Source: Mimachlamys varia (lineage: Eukaryota > Mollusca > Bivalvia > Pectinida > Pectinidae). From it: a stretch of DNA of 64,000 bases. Positions 14,058 to 27,573 of the stretch are shown here, piece after piece. Position 1 is the first letter of the stretch. Every line of letters starts with the position of its first letter. The position numbers and the translations under genes are program-made. The stretch covers positions 3,720,001 through 3,784,000 of the forward strand of contig OX392532.1 of the NCBI GenBank assembly GCA_947623455.1, in the 5' to 3' direction. The notes below the pieces were generated by a model. That model ran no database searches, was not told the origin of the DNA, and saw nothing but the letters and a program-made list of their open reading frames with translations.

Positions 14058-14170
14058 CGTTGGCGACCAGATAGCTCAATTAGTTGAGCGTCCGCCTAGA
14101 GTTCGGAAGGTCTGAGTTCGTCTTAACGTCGTTGGTCTTACCGTGCTTGACATTAAATGAAAATTTTGAC
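14058..14170 (+). mobile_element. Possible tRNA-derived SINE head
   Basis: CCAGATAGCTCAATTAGTTG resembles a tRNA A box and D arm, and GGAAGGTCTGAGTTCGTCTT resembles the B box and T arm at normal spacing. It does not fold as a full functional tRNA. No clear target-site duplication was found. It is downstream of the UNC93A-like stop codon. Confidence 0.45.
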
Positions 14171-14213
14171 AAGGGGTAGTCCAAAAAAATCCCCTTTCTA
14201 TAGATAATTATGG

Positions 14214-14350
14214 CCCCGAGATCATAAAACAATCCCAGGCTTAAGTTTTTTGCTAAGCCAGTCAAGTTACATCTAGTGACGGTATTTGTGATTTGCTAAG
14301 TCAAACCTTAAGACAAATTTAGACAGAAGTCCATTTCATGATCTCGGGAT
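14214..14350. repeat. Imperfect inverted repeat, MITE-like
   Basis: The ends CCCCGAGATCAT (14214-14225) and ATGATCTCGGGAT (14338-14350) are inverted copies, with weaker inner pairing (CTTAAG, TTTGCTAAG). No target-site duplication is visible. Probably a decayed nonautonomous element. Confidence 0.3.
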
Positions 14351-14381
14351 CTATTCCTATTTGTTCTAATCGGCTGTAATA

Positions 14382-15221
14382 AAATATCGCCACCTCTCTA
14401 GTTCTACAGCTAGACCTAAACTGTTACAACAGAATTTCGTCCCCTCCCTAGTTCTACAGCTAGACCTAAACAGTTTTAACAGAATCTCGTCCCCTCCCTA
14501 GTTCTACAGCTAGACCTAAACAGTTATTACAGAATATCGTCCCCTCCCTAGTTCTACAGCTAGACCTAAAAAGTTATAACAGAATATCGTCCCCTCCCTA
14601 GTTCTACAGCTAGACCTAAACAGTTTTAACAGAATCTCGTCCCCTCCCTAGTTCTACAACTAGACCTAAACTGTTATAACAGAATATCGTCCCCTCCCTA
14701 GTTCTACAGCTAGACCTAAACTGTTATAACAGAATCCCGTCCCCCTCCCTAGTTCTACAGCTAGACCTAAACAGTTATTACAGAACCTCGTCCCCTCCCT
14801 AGTTCTACAACTAGACCTAAACTGTTATAACAGAACCTCGTCCCCTCCCTGGTTCTACAGCTAGACCTACACAGTTATAACAGAATCTCGTCCCCTCCCT
14901 AGTTCTACAGCTAGACCTAAACTGTTATAACAGAATCTCGTCCCCTCCCTAGTTCTACAGCTAGACCTAAAATGTTATAACAGAATGTCGTCCCCTACCT
15001 AGTTTTACAGCTAGACCTAAACAGTTATAACAGAATATCGTCCCCTCCGGATCCCTGGTTCTACAGCTAGACCTAAACTGTTATAACAGAATCTCGTCCC
15101 CTCCCTAGTTCTACAGCTAGACCTAAACTGTTATAACAGAATCTCGTCCCCGCCTGGTTCTACAGCTAGACCTACACAGTTATAACAGAATATCGTCCCC
15201 TCCCTAGTTCTACAGAATATC
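14382..15221. repeat. Tandem array E, 50-bp unit, about 17 copies
   Basis: The unit is AGAATATCGTCCCCTCCCTA, GTTCTACAGCTAGACCTAAA, CAGTTATAAC. Variation is concentrated in the base before CGTCC and in the CAGTTATAAC segment. One copy near 15050 has a GGATCC insertion, and one near 15150 is shortened. It lies about 500 bp past the UNC93A-like stop codon. Confidence 0.96.
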
Positions 15222-16759
15222 TTTGTTTGTAGGTCTGTCGTTCTGTATTCCACCGGTAGATGATTCCACTACATTAATTACAGTTTAGACAACTCCACGA
15301 TAAAATGTACAAAACTTGTATAATATAGAAATGTCTTTGTTTTTTAATTCATGTCGTTATTCATGTGATGTCCGAACCAAGAATTTTCATATCAGTCAAC
15401 TTACCTTATAAATTACCTTAAATTATATCGTTCCTGATTTCTTGTGGATTTTTTTTTTAAGTTGTAGCCTGACGAATGGCAATACCAACTTTTATTGTGT
15501 ATGGTATCTCGACATTGTACATGTACATAATGTTCGAGGAGCGGCTAGTGTACATATGTGCTGATACATTATACTATATAAATTGGTTTATCGTCAAAGC
15601 AGATTCGATGTTGGTAAATTATCATTGTGATATTACAGATAAAGGCTAATCCTAGGAGTCAATTATATAACATTATACCGCTGAACGTCGTACTAGTCAA
15701 ACATATGCATGTGCACTGTCTTCCTTTCAATAATTTTATGAAGTTATACAAGTAAGTTTATAATATCACTTTGACTAATGAATTGATGAGCTACCACAAT
15801 AGGTTAAGAATTGGTACAGTAAAAACCCAAATCCACAATAGCAATTGGAAATGTTCAATCTAAAGTCGACATGCAAGAACACATGCATAGTTGAAGCACC
15901 AAACCTAGTCAGTTTGAAAACCTTTTGGAGTAACGACACAACAAAAACACTGTTATATTTTTTGTTTAAATATTTTATTGACGATGATCTGAATATAGAG
16001 GCAATTAATGCCTGCGTTCAGAATAAACTAAGTTCAACTAAGTTAGATATATCATGTGAAATATATGTAGATGTCAAAGACATTTCTAAACATAAAAACA
16101 TTGGACGAGTTGTAACAAGTTCTCAGGTGCCCGTGGTACATATTACATGTTTCTGAGCTGGGGCTATGTACACTGTATTATAGTCAGTAACAACAGTCGT
16201 GCCGCTCAGTATTATATTACAACTATTTGTCTATGTATGATTTCATATTAAGGTAGATGCAGAGTATACAATATCCGATGCGTCATTTCCTCATTATTCA
16301 TTGTATGTGTTTTGTAAGTTGTATTGAATTCAGTGTAATGCCAAGTTATGTTTCATTTTGGAAATAAAAGACACAAATCAATCTCAGATTTGTTATTTGC
16401 TATACGACAGTAATAGTAGACCTGAAGTAGCAGTTTTACGGCTCGTTACATTTAGATGATATGATTTTACTTCCATAACTTAAAGAAAATAGTATTTATT
16501 TCATTTCTGCAAACATTCATACATTTTGGATTACAAATTCGGAAGACGAACTCCGTTTTCCAGAAATGTATATTTAGAAACAAAGTTTAATACAGGGAAA
16601 ATTTGACTTCTCAGAAGAATACATCCTTAAGTAAATTATTAGGCTACCTCGTGTTCTCCGAAAGCCAGTCCGAGATGTATGGACGACTGATCCAAAACTT
16701 TAAATTCATTTTTCTTTAGGAAAAAATTCAACAACACGTTTCCAGAAGCATTGAACCAA
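15222..16759. other. AT-rich region with a possible 3' end signal
   Basis: An open frame on the plus strand at 15845-16156 (103 codons) matches no family I recognise and has no supporting splice or promoter signals. A canonical AATAAA at 16363-16368 in a transcript-like AT-rich stretch could be a polyadenylation signal for a long UNC93A-like 3' UTR or for an unrecognised gene. Neither is proven. Confidence 0.3.
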
Positions 16760-19700
16760 GTCAAATTCAACCGTTAGAGCTGTTGTCCTGCGCATGTCAA
16801 ATTGAACCATAAGAGCTGTTGTCCTGCGCATGTCAAATTGAACCATAAGAGCTGTTGTCCTGCGCATGTCAAATTGAACCATAAGAGCTGTTGTTCTGAG
16901 CATGTCAAATTGAACCATAAGAGCTGTTGTCCTGCTCATGTCAAATTGAACCTTTAGAGTTGTGTGTCCTGAGATCGCTATACACGAACCGTTAGAGCTG
17001 TGTGTCCTGAGATCGCTATACACGTCAAATTGAACCGTTAGAGCTATTGTCCTGAGATCGCTATACACGTCAAATTGAACCGTCAGAGCTGTTTGTCCTG
17101 AGATCTCTATACACGTCAAATTGAACCGTTACAGCTGTGTGTCCTGAGATCGCTATACACTTCAAATTGAACCGTTACAGCTGTTGTCCTGAGATCGCTA
17201 TACATGTCAAATTGAACCGTTACAGCTGTGTGTCCTGAGATCGCTATACACGTCAAATTGAACCGTTACAGCTGTGTGTCCTGAGATCGCTATACATGTC
17301 AAATTGAACCGTTACAGCTGTTGTCCTGAGAACGCTATACACGTCAAACTGAACCGTTACAGTTGTGTGTCCTGAGACCGCTATACACGTCAAATTGAAC
17401 CGTTAGAGCTGTTGTCCTGAGAACGCTATACACGTCAAAGTGAACCGTTACAGCTGTGTGTCCTGAGATCGCTATACACTTCAAATTGAACCGTTAGAGC
17501 TGTGTGTCCTGAGATCTCTATACACGTCAAATTGAACCGTTACAGCTGTGTGTCCTGAGATCGCTATACACTTCAAACTGAACCGTTAGAGCTGTGTGTC
17601 CTGAGATCGCTATACATGTCAAATTGAACCGTTAGAGCTGTTGTCCTGAGAACGCTATACACGTCAAAGTGAACCGTTACAGCTGTGTGTCCTGAGATCG
17701 CTATACACTTCAAATTGAACCGTTAGAGCTGTGTGTCCTGGGATCTCTATACACGTCAAATTGAACCGTTACAGCTGTGTGTCCTGAGATCGCTATACAC
17801 TTCAAACTGAACCGTTAGAGCTGTGTGTCCTGAGATCGCTATACATGTCAAATTGAACCGTTACAGCTGTGTGTCCTGAGACCGCTATACACGTCAAATT
17901 GAACCGTCAGAGCTGTTTGTCCTGAGATCGCTATACACTTCAAATTGAACTGTGACAGCTATTGTCCTGAGATCGCTATACACGTCAAATTGAACCGTTA
18001 CAGCTATTGTCCTGAGATCGCTATACACATCAAATTGAACCGTCAGAGCTGTTTGTCCTGAGATCTCTATACACGTCAAATTGAACCGTTACAGCTGTGT
18101 GTCCTGAGATCGCTATACACTTCAAATTGAACCGTTACAGCTGTTGTCCTGAGATCGCTATACACGACAAATTGAACCGTCAGAGCTGTTTGTCCTGAGA
18201 TCGCTATACACGTCAAATTGAACCGTTACAGCTGTGTGTCCTGAGATCGCTATACACTTCAAATTGAACCGTTACAGCTGTTGTCCTGAGATCGCTATAC
18301 ACGTCAAATTGAACCGTTACAGCTGTGTGTCCTGAGATCGCTATACACGTCAAATTGAACCGTTAGAGCTGTTGTCCTGAGAACGCTATACACGTCAAAC
18401 TGAACCGTTACAGCTGTGTGTCCTGAGATCGCTATACACGTCAAATTGAACCGTTACAGCTGTGTGTCCTGAGATCGCTATACACGTCAAATTGAACCGT
18501 TACAGCTGTGTGTCCTGAGATCGCTATACATGTCAAATTGAACCGTTACAGCTGTGTGTCCTGAGATCGCTATACACGTCAAATTGAACCGTTACAGCTG
18601 TGTGTCCTGAGATCGCTATACACGTCAAATTGAACCGTTACAGCTGTGTGTCCTGAGATCGCTATACACGTCAAATTGAACCGTTACAGCTGTGTGTCCT
18701 GAGATCGCTATACATGTCAAATTGAACCGTTAGAGCTGTTGTCCTGAGAACGCTATACACGTCAAACTGAACCGTTACAGCTGTGTGTCCTGAGATCGCT
18801 ATACACGTCAAATTGAACCGTTAGAGCTGTGTGTCCTGAGATCGCTATACACGTCAAATTGAACAGTTACAGTTGTGTGTCCTAAGATCGCTATACACGT
18901 CAAATTGAACCGTTAGAGCTGTGTGTCCTGAGATCGCTATACATGTCAAATTTAACCGTTACAGCTGTGTGTCCTGAGAACGTTATACACGTCAAATTGA
19001 ACTGTTAGATCTGTGTGTCCTGAGATCGCTATACACGTCAAATTGAACAGTTACAGCTGTGTGTCCTGAGAACGATATACACGTCAAATTGAACTGTTAG
19101 AGCTGTGTGTCCTGAGATCGCTATACACTTCCAATTGAACCGTTAGAGCTGTTGTCCTGAGATCGCTATACATGTCAAATTGAACCATTACAGCTGTTGT
19201 CCTGAGATTGCTATACACGTCAAAGTGAACCGTTACAGCTGTGTGTCCTGAGATCGCTATACATGTCAAATTGAACCGTTAGAGCTGTTGTCCTGAGAAC
19301 GCTACACACGTCAAAGTGAACCGTTACAGTTGTGTGTCCTGAGACCGCTATACACTTCAAATTGAACCGTTAGAGCTGTGTGTCCTGAGATCGCTATACA
19401 CTTCAAAATGAACCGTTAGAGCTGTGTGTCCTGAGATCTCTATACACGTCAAATTGAACCGTTACAGCTGTGTGTCCTGAGATCGCTATACACTTCAAAC
19501 TGAACCGTTACAGCTGTGTGTCCTGAGATCGCTATACACGTCAAATTGAACTGTTAGATCTGTGTGTCCTGAGATCGCTAAACACGTCAAATTGAACCGT
19601 CACAGCTGTGTGTCCTGAGAACGATATACACGTCAAATTGAACCGTTACAGCTGTGTGTCCTGAGATCGCTACACACGTCAAATTGAACCGTCAGAGCTG

Positions 19701-20740
19701 TTTGTCCTGAGATCGCTATACACGTCAAATTGAACCGTTACAGCTGTGTGTCCTGAGATCGCTATACACGTCAAATTGAACCGTCAGAGCTGTTTGTCCT
19801 GAGATCGCTATACACTTCAAATTGAACTGTTACAGCTATTGTCCTGAGATCGCTATACACGTCAAATTGAACCGTTACAGCTATTGTCCTGAGATCGCTA
19901 TACACGTCAAATTGAACCGTTAGATCTGCGTGTCCTGAGATCGCTATACACGACAAATTGAACCGTCAGAGCTTGTTTGTCCTGAGATCGCTATACACTT
20001 CAAATTGAGCTGTTACAGCTATTGTCCTGAGATCGCTATACACGTCAAATTGAACCGTTAGAGCTGTTGTCCTGAGATTGCTATACACGTCAAAGTGAAC
20101 CGTTACAGCTGTGTGTCTTGAGATCGCTATACACGTCAAATTGAACCGTCAGAGCTGTTTGTCCTGAGATCGCTATACACGTCAGATTGAACCGTTACAG
20201 CTGTGTGTCCTGAGATCGCTATACACGTCAAATTGAACCGTTAGAGCTGTGTGTCCTGAGATCGCTATACACGTCAAATTGAACCGTTAGAGCTGTGTAC
20301 ATGTGTGTCCTGAGATCGCTATACACGTCAAATTGAACCGTTACAGCTGTTGTCCTGAGAACGCTATACACGTAAAATTGAACCGTTACAGCTGTTGTCC
20401 TGAGAACGCTATACACGTAAAATTGAACCGTTATAGCTGTGTGTCCTGAGAACGCTATACACGTAAAATTGAACCGTTATAGCTGTGTGTCCTGAGATCG
20501 CTATACACGTCAGATTGAACCGTTACAGCTGTGTGTCCTGAGATCGCTATACACGTCAAATTGAACCGTTACAGCTATTGTCCTGAGATCGCGATACACG
20601 TCAAATTGAACCGTTAGATCTGTGTGTCCTGAGATCGCTATACACGTCAAATTGAACCGTTAGAGATGTGTGTCCTGAGATCGCTATACACGTCAAATTG
20701 AACCGTCAGAGCTTTGTGTCCTGAGATCGCTATACACGTC
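16760..20740. repeat. Tandem array F, mixed 36/44/46-bp units, about 88 copies
   Basis: The common unit is TCAAATTGAACCGTTACAGC, TGTGTGTCCTGAGATCGCTA, TACACG (46 bp). A TG deletion (CTGTTGTCC in place of CTGTGTGTCC) makes 44-bp units, and the first copies (16760-16960) lack the GATCGCTATA part and are about 36 bp. Every unit has a CAGCTG or AGAGCTGT core. On the minus strand it throws up repeated spurious peptides containing VQFDVYSDLRT. It separates the two convergent host genes. Confidence 0.97.
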
Positions 20741-20819
20741 GGTTTTGCAGGCTCACAAAAATAAAAGCAAAATTCACAATTAACCATGACAAAATAGTTG
20801 TACTTGGCCCTACAATGAC

Positions 20820-20896
20820 CATCGTCGGAAACCGACGGTACACTTCTATGGCGTGATGCAAACGTCAGAGAAGTGTACCGTGGGTTTTCGACGATG
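20820..20896. mobile_element. Palindromic MITE, family A (77 bp)
   Basis: The arms begin CATCGTCGGAAACCGACGGT and end with its near inverse, GTGGGTTTTCGACGATG. The flanks are TACAATGAC (20811-20819) and GACAATGAT (20897-20905). They share ACAATGA, consistent with a 9-bp target-site duplication that has since acquired two changes. A second, cleaner copy is at 59297-59377. Confidence 0.75.
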
Positions 20897-20905
20897 GACA
20901 ATGAT

Positions 20906-22672
20906 GTTTTATTTAAACCCTTAGCAGAACTATGTATTAAGGAAACACTCTCTTGGAGTTTATCCAGGATATTAACGGATATATCAGGATCACGTGCTTT
21001 ACAACAAAAATGAGACAAGTTCGAAACAAATTTTATAGATAGAAATCCTTGACATTTGTCCGGTCCGAAATTCAAGGTCGGTTTGTAATATCATAAACCG
21101 ATATCACATTCAAATTGTGATGTAAAACTATTAAAACGCAATTAATTACTATGCTGTTTTTTTTCGATTCGGCTAAGGTGGTCTAACAATTTGTGAGAAT
21201 CCAGTTAATAAAGGGTTTTAAGACCAACCAGTATGTATACCTCAATTCCCAGAAACTAGTAGCTTATACGTCATTGTGTAGACCTTTAGGTCTATTTACT
21301 GAAAAAAGGAACTCCTTGGGAGGTTCCACAGAAACAGATTAGATAGGATCATCAATGTACACAGAAATATATCTGTTAATTAAGGAATTTGTTGTTCGGA
21401 CAGGGTTTTAGCAGGAAGGGACATAACTCTGACACAAAAGGCAACAACTTATTTAAAAATATTGTAATATCAAATTTAAACATTGGCGCCTAAGTAATCC
21501 ACCTTTTACGGTTGTAATCAATTGTTTGTACAAAGTTTAACATAATGGGGAACATTTGATCAATTGTGTCAGTTAGTGTTAATATAAAAAAAGTACAAGA
21601 GGCCAATGGGTCTTGTCAATTGCAATTCAGCAAAATGGAAAATGGTCGTCCTCCTCCAGGTTGTGACAGACCGTTAGGTGTGACCAAATATGGTTATTAT
21701 TTGTTCAGGAATACTCGAGGAGAATGATTTGAAAGTCCCATTCTCTTAATATATTCCTTTCAATGCATCATTCCATGGCCCCTAGATTTACATGTCAATA
21801 TTTCTTCAGTTCCATAAATCATGATTGTCTTCCCTAAATGATATTACAAAGCAATGGGTTCGTCGGTTATATGCCTGCCCTCCTGTGATGATGTTTCAGG
21901 CCAAATTCAGTTGTAATATGTCCAGTCAGATCAGGGTTTAAGTATTGTATAGTAAACAAATAAATAAATAGACAAAATGAAATCAGAGACTAAACAAAGC
22001 GTCAACAAAAACAAAGGAAAGATTTACATGGTGACTATTGAGTACAAGAGAATAAACCCAGGTGTTCCGGAAGAGTGTGAGAAAGTGTAACACACACACA
22101 TACTGCACCTTTTAATTTAATCTAGGTTAGATATATGTAACTACCATGGCCTCAAAGCGAGAACTTAAGGATCATTCTCAATCACAAGAAGGCATATTCA
22201 AGAACGTTAATAATCTCATCATGTGCAAGATACACCTCTCAACCAAGATGGCGACCATAAAACTTGATAATTATCTTCATCAACCTCGAATCCTTGTACC
22301 GTAAGTTGTTTCATTAATATCCGGCATCCTTCTCGAATATCTCGATGTTTAGAGCAAGCCCTAGAATAACGAATGCGACGTGTAGACACCAAAGTTTGAA
22401 AATGTAGGTATGTTCCCACCAGGAAAGGTAAAGTTTATCGTATAGTTTCGTACTAAGCTGCCCATGTTGGTCATTGTTCAAATAAAGATAGGCGAGGTGC
22501 CGTTTTAAGCAGCTGTTGTATAAGAGTCTAGATATGTGTCCTCCTTGATTTCAAACTCAGAAGGGTATGTGCACGGTCGACTTTGTAGGCAAATATCTTA
22601 TTTGTCATAGACAACACATCGTCGACACAGTTTGTTGTTCATTAGATGGCGGTCTTCCTCTAAATATAGGCG
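20906..22672. other. Intergenic stretch without a recognised gene
   Basis: Mostly AT-rich. The minus-strand open frame at 22219-22419 (66 codons, containing SKHRDIREGCRIL and FEVDEDNYQVLWSPSWLRG) has a more protein-like composition than its surroundings, but I do not recognise it. It could be an exon or a transposon remnant. A minus-strand frame at 20647-21075 runs into array F and the MITE and is not credible as a gene. Confidence 0.35.
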
Positions 22673-22680
22673 CCCAATGC

Positions 22681-22854
22681 CACATGGACCTGAGAATTTG
22701 TTACAGCTAGTTATGGACCTAAAATAGGGTATTTAGAGTAATTTTACACATTTGGGGGGGTTAAGATCAACTTTCGATAAAAATGCCCCCTCAAGGAATT
22801 GAGGGGGACATTTAAGGTCAAAAACTAGCTGTAACAAATTCTCAGGTCCCCGTG
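22681..22854. mobile_element. MITE, family B, shortened copy
   Basis: The left arm has GGACCTGAGAATTTGTTACA; the right arm is its inverse, TGTAACAAATTCTCAGGTCC. The flanks CCCAATGC (22673-22680) and TCCAATGC (22855-22862) differ by one base, which supports an 8-bp target-site duplication. Compared with the copy at 58077-58323, the right arm lacks an internal segment. An 8-bp duplication fits hAT-type elements. Confidence 0.8.
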
Positions 22855-23348
22855 TCCAATGCCAAGGCTAGCGCGTGCAGTGACGTCAAAACACATTTTC
22901 TATGTAAAAGTGGCAGGATAGCCGACGAAAACTTTGAGACACGGAAATTTTGCGTGTTTTTGGAGGATATCGAGATTATTTCTGCAGAAGGAGGATATAT
23001 TTGACGTGCATTTAGGAGGTTTTTAAGATAAAACTAGAAATGTCTGTGAGACATAAATGCTCCCTTCCCCCATATGAAATTAGTTCTTCGTGCTTATTAC
23101 GTATGCGAAGTTTGCTGACAATCGGATCAGTAGTTATTCAAATAAGCTGGTTACATTACCATGGGACGGGACGGATATGGGTAACACTATATGCTCCCCA
23201 TTTCATGGCGGGGCATAATTATCCATCTTTTCAAAGGTACCAAGCGTTGTTTCGTACCTCAACTAGAAAAGTGATATTTGATGCAAGAAAGAAAGGTGGG
23301 GTCGATTTTTCGAACAAGAAAGCGTTCCATCTTTTAGCCTTTATGGCC

Positions 23349-23384
23349 ATTTAGGGAGCATTTTTATCGAAAATTGATCTACCC
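23349..23384. mobile_element. Fragment of MITE family B
   Basis: GAGCATTTTTATCGAAAATT followed by GATCTA matches the inner part of family B (as at 58220-58245). The rest of the element is absent. An inverted AAATGCTCCCT lies about 290 bp upstream at 23057, so it may belong to a larger broken element. Confidence 0.4.
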
Positions 23385-25877
23385 GCTCGCCCTATGAATG
23401 AACAGCGGACAATTTTGGCGTAAATACATCGGATCTATTTTCCCGCAATATGATGACGCAATGCAATATGGCAGCCAATCAAAATGCGTTATATAGATTT
23501 TATTCCACGTGTGGCATAAACTGAAATGATATTGAACAGTTGTTATGATTCTTTGAAACACATGTTCAAAGATTCCTGATAATTGGTCAGAAATGGAGCC
23601 TGTAGAGCAGTTATATCAAAGTTCTATTTATAGTCACAATGACCTAGTTTTTTGACGGTTGAAGTTCGAATCGCAAATTGTTGTAAAAGTGACTAGTTTT
23701 GACCACAGTAGGTTGAAACGCTAACTCGTACGGGAGGTTATGTCTGAAAATGAAGTCAGTAATAATTCCTACGCCTTACACGTCCTCATCACGAAGGTAA
23801 TACAAAAATATACTCATGTTTAAAAATGTCATTTTTCAATTACAAATGTACATTAAAATGTCAAAAGCCTCAAATAGCAATGTCTGTATAATAAGGAATA
23901 AAGAACGATGAAACATGGTTAGAGCATAAACTAAGTTTATTTACCATTTAACAACTACTGGTACTTACAATGTATATATTTATTACGTATAAATCAAAGG
24001 AAATGTTTTTAATAATAACATTAACATACCTACTTTGAATCCAAAACCTGACAAACCATCAATATCAACTGGAGAGGTCTTTTTAACATTATCCTTGCTA
24101 GCTACCAGTTTCTTATGAAAATTATTTCTTCAGCAACAACTTACATTCAATGTTCATTCAAACATGCAAGCTAGTATTAACACCGCAGACATATTAGCAA
24201 TAACAAAAAAACATTTCACTTAAACTTAGGGACAATGAAAGATAATAATATTGTGTGTCAATTACATGAAAATTACAGCTCATAGTTTTATTATTATTCT
24301 ATACAATATTGAATATATTAAGAATACGTTGAACATTTGTAAAAGATTAAATGTTGAAGTTATTACAATAATGTATGGTGTTATGATTAGCTAAATGATA
24401 GGACCTGTAAACATCTATACTTGTCAAGCAACTAAATAAAAACACTTCTTGCATTCTCTCCCAAATTATTGTACTTTAAACATTTACCTTATTTGGCATA
24501 ATAAGCACATGGCACGCTAAATAAAAACACAAAACGAGTGCGCTTTGTAATAAAACCATTTACAAGGAAATGTTTCCATTTGAAAACCTCAGAAAAAGAG
24601 TGTGTTTTACTTTCTTTCGAATAGAATTTTTGGTGAAAATTTAATTGGCAAATTAGTGAAAGAATTAACTTTTTCATTTACATTTGTAGTTTGATTAGTG
24701 CACACATACTGGTGTTATTAGGGAAGGTATTAGGTGGGATACTAAATATTAGAACCTGACTATAGTATCCTACTCTTAATATACACACACGTGTTGATTA
24801 TTCTATCACATGTACCAATGATATGGTGTGAAATACTTTTTAACTGTCTACTGCATTTTTTTCACTCTTTGTGAATATCAACTCATGAACATTTCAACGG
24901 TAGAAACTCTATAACACCAAACATTTGTTGTTTATATAGACATATGTTCCTTTCGAGGTTGCAATAGAACCACAAGAAAAAATACAACAAATTGGAACTA
25001 CAAACTACAAAGAAAAGTACCCACAAATATTTTGTGTTATAAAGTAACCAATAGCACTACATTTATGTATACCAATCCACTCCAAGTATGTATATAAACT
25101 ATGTACTAGTACATGTACTTAACACTACAATTCTCCTAGTAATTCTTCACAATCTGTAACAATGGACATTGGCTACTTGTTGGTCAAACAAAGATTTTCT
25201 TTAAATGATATTAATTTCTGTAATGGAATAAAATATCGGGTGAAGAAAGGACAAAAAAATATACAAAACGGACACAAAGTAAAAATCAGAAAGTATAACA
25301 CATATTTAAAAAAAATAAAACAAATTAGTGTACGATTTCAGAATTTCTCCTCACATCATTATTATGTTAGCAAACAGATCTACCTTGCTGACTTAATCAT
25401 CTTACATGTACAGTACCTTGTAATGACAAACTTGTAATGTTTTATTGCATTCTGTAGATGTTTTTTTATATAATATTCTGTAAAGTACATATTTTAGGAG
25501 TTAGCAACTTTTTGCCCTAAAAAACATTGCTAAAATATGATTTCGGTAATTACAGATTCTGTATAATGCTTCGTACATACAGCAAGCATTGTGAGTGCAC
25601 AAATTCACTATTGTACTTACGTTGTATCTGTATAGATTTTATTTGGCACAGAAATTTGGGTGCTCTAAAATAAGCAAGTTAACAGTAATTTCATCATCAT
25701 CAAACTTCTACATGGCTCCAGGGTATCCAATAAACAAAACATTATCTAAAAAAGAGGATTAATTGTTAGCTTCTTCAGAACAAGAAGTGGTTATCAAGCT
25801 TAAAAAAATCTTTATGGGACACTAAACATTTGTGATAAAGAATTTTCTGAAGATGTATGTATTACAGTGGAGCTGAT

Positions 25878-25900
25878 CTGTGTGTGTGTGTGTGTGTGTG
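25878..25900. repeat. (TG)n microsatellite
   Basis: Uninterrupted TG dinucleotides, about 11 copies. Confidence 0.95.
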
Positions 25901-27573
25901 ACACTGTTGTTGAACAGTTCCACCACAGAATTGTTCTGAATGGCAAGACTTGACATTTACCAAGGTATTTGTATGGTGGAAGCCCTTGGGAAACATCTTA
26001 CAACATGTTAATGATGGTTGGACATACTCAGGGACACATTACGGCTCAATAAGGACAACACAAACTTACAATACCCAACGTGTGCAGGAAATGGACCTCC
26101 ATAATTGTGTAGTATCATATAGTCAGTATGCACTTGACTTGTTCTGCATTATTTCCAAAACAAATTGACAAACAATGCATATATGTCCCTGTTGTCTGGA
26201 CATGAAATTTAGTATCAAATATTGCTCAATGAAAAACAGAATCATCTTTGATTGCACACGTTACCACTAGTGATCCTTGGTCTGTTCAATGTGAACAAAA
26301 TTCTGGGTAAATATTGAGACAATAAATTATCATTTGTTTACAGTACCAAGGTGGGTTCATATTGTACGAGCACAATCTTACAAAATCACAATGAAGGTAA
26401 CTATCCAGTAAACATATGCTTTGACATGAATTGAGGTTCAGATTCATGAATACGAACCCTAATTTTGATTTAATGTGGTAATAAATATTTTATGAAAGGA
26501 ATGTGAAAGCTACATGTTTGCTGTATATACAAATGGGGGGTGAAATGTATAATATTATATTAATGATGACCTGGATCACGATCTTAATAAATCTTTAGGA
26601 TAACCTATACCCATGATTATATTTATGATATAACTCTGGTCCTTCATAAGCCTGGTGCACTACTATTTAGAAAGGATGTAAAAAACATCTTCCCGAAACT
26701 TTCATTAATTGTATCACATACCACATAAACATATTTCTATCAAAATAGTTTTTGTTCAAAGAATATGCTTATATGACATGTATTATTCACAAAATATATT
26801 TGCCATGAACATCGCCTATACCCTACAGCTGGTGTGGGCATGGCTAAACTTGATATGTATAATCCTATACCTGTTACTACTAACAGGTGAGTATTTGTAG
26901 TAAAATGCCATTATTTAATGACAAAGAGATGATCTGTAATATATGTGGAAGGCCACTAAATGAGTGTCCATTTTCAATCAGATAAAATTTAAGTTCACAT
27001 TTAAGACGATACTTGTGTGTGCAGCTTGATTTAATTTCACTTGGAAGCAAATGAAATAACTTTGTATCAAACCACCAGGAATGTATCCATGAAATACATT
27101 ACCCTGTCAATTCTTCCATTGAATTGTCTCCCTTTGTACCAGTTCAATAATTTCTCTGTCAACACCAAAGAAATTAAACTATGTTACATCAGGAAACAAT
27201 TATGACATAACAATCATTTTTCGACAGAAGAAATCAACTATAAATCCAGCTTAAAATTTTAATATATACCAATCTTATTTTTCAAAACCCTTAATTTTAG
27301 GTTGGGAGAACAATAACAATCCCTCCCCTAGAAATCTAACCTCAAAAGTTGGGATTCTCAAACCATCAGACTTCAGCCCTCAGTTTTCAGATTTCTCTGC
27401 CTTACCCTAAATGGTATCGGGAAGATAACAGCAGCTAAAAGTTTATTTACCTGAGATAAGATACTCCAACACAACACTTAAGGGAGGTCATTAGTACTAC
27501 ACATCGGCTTAGTATATCACATGATATATGTCGGGGGATTTCAAGTAAAGCACAATAACTAAACCGAACCTCA

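Noticed and set aside
14058..14130. Functional tRNA gene
   Set aside because: A- and B-box-like segments are present but the acceptor and anticodon arms do not pair; better explained as a SINE head.
15845..16156. 103-codon open frame followed by AATAAA
   Set aside because: No recognisable family, splice sites or promoter; described only in the gap entry.
16706..20416. Repeated minus-strand frames with VQFDVYSDLRT
   Set aside because: By-products of array F; the unit length is not divisible by three and frames break repeatedly.
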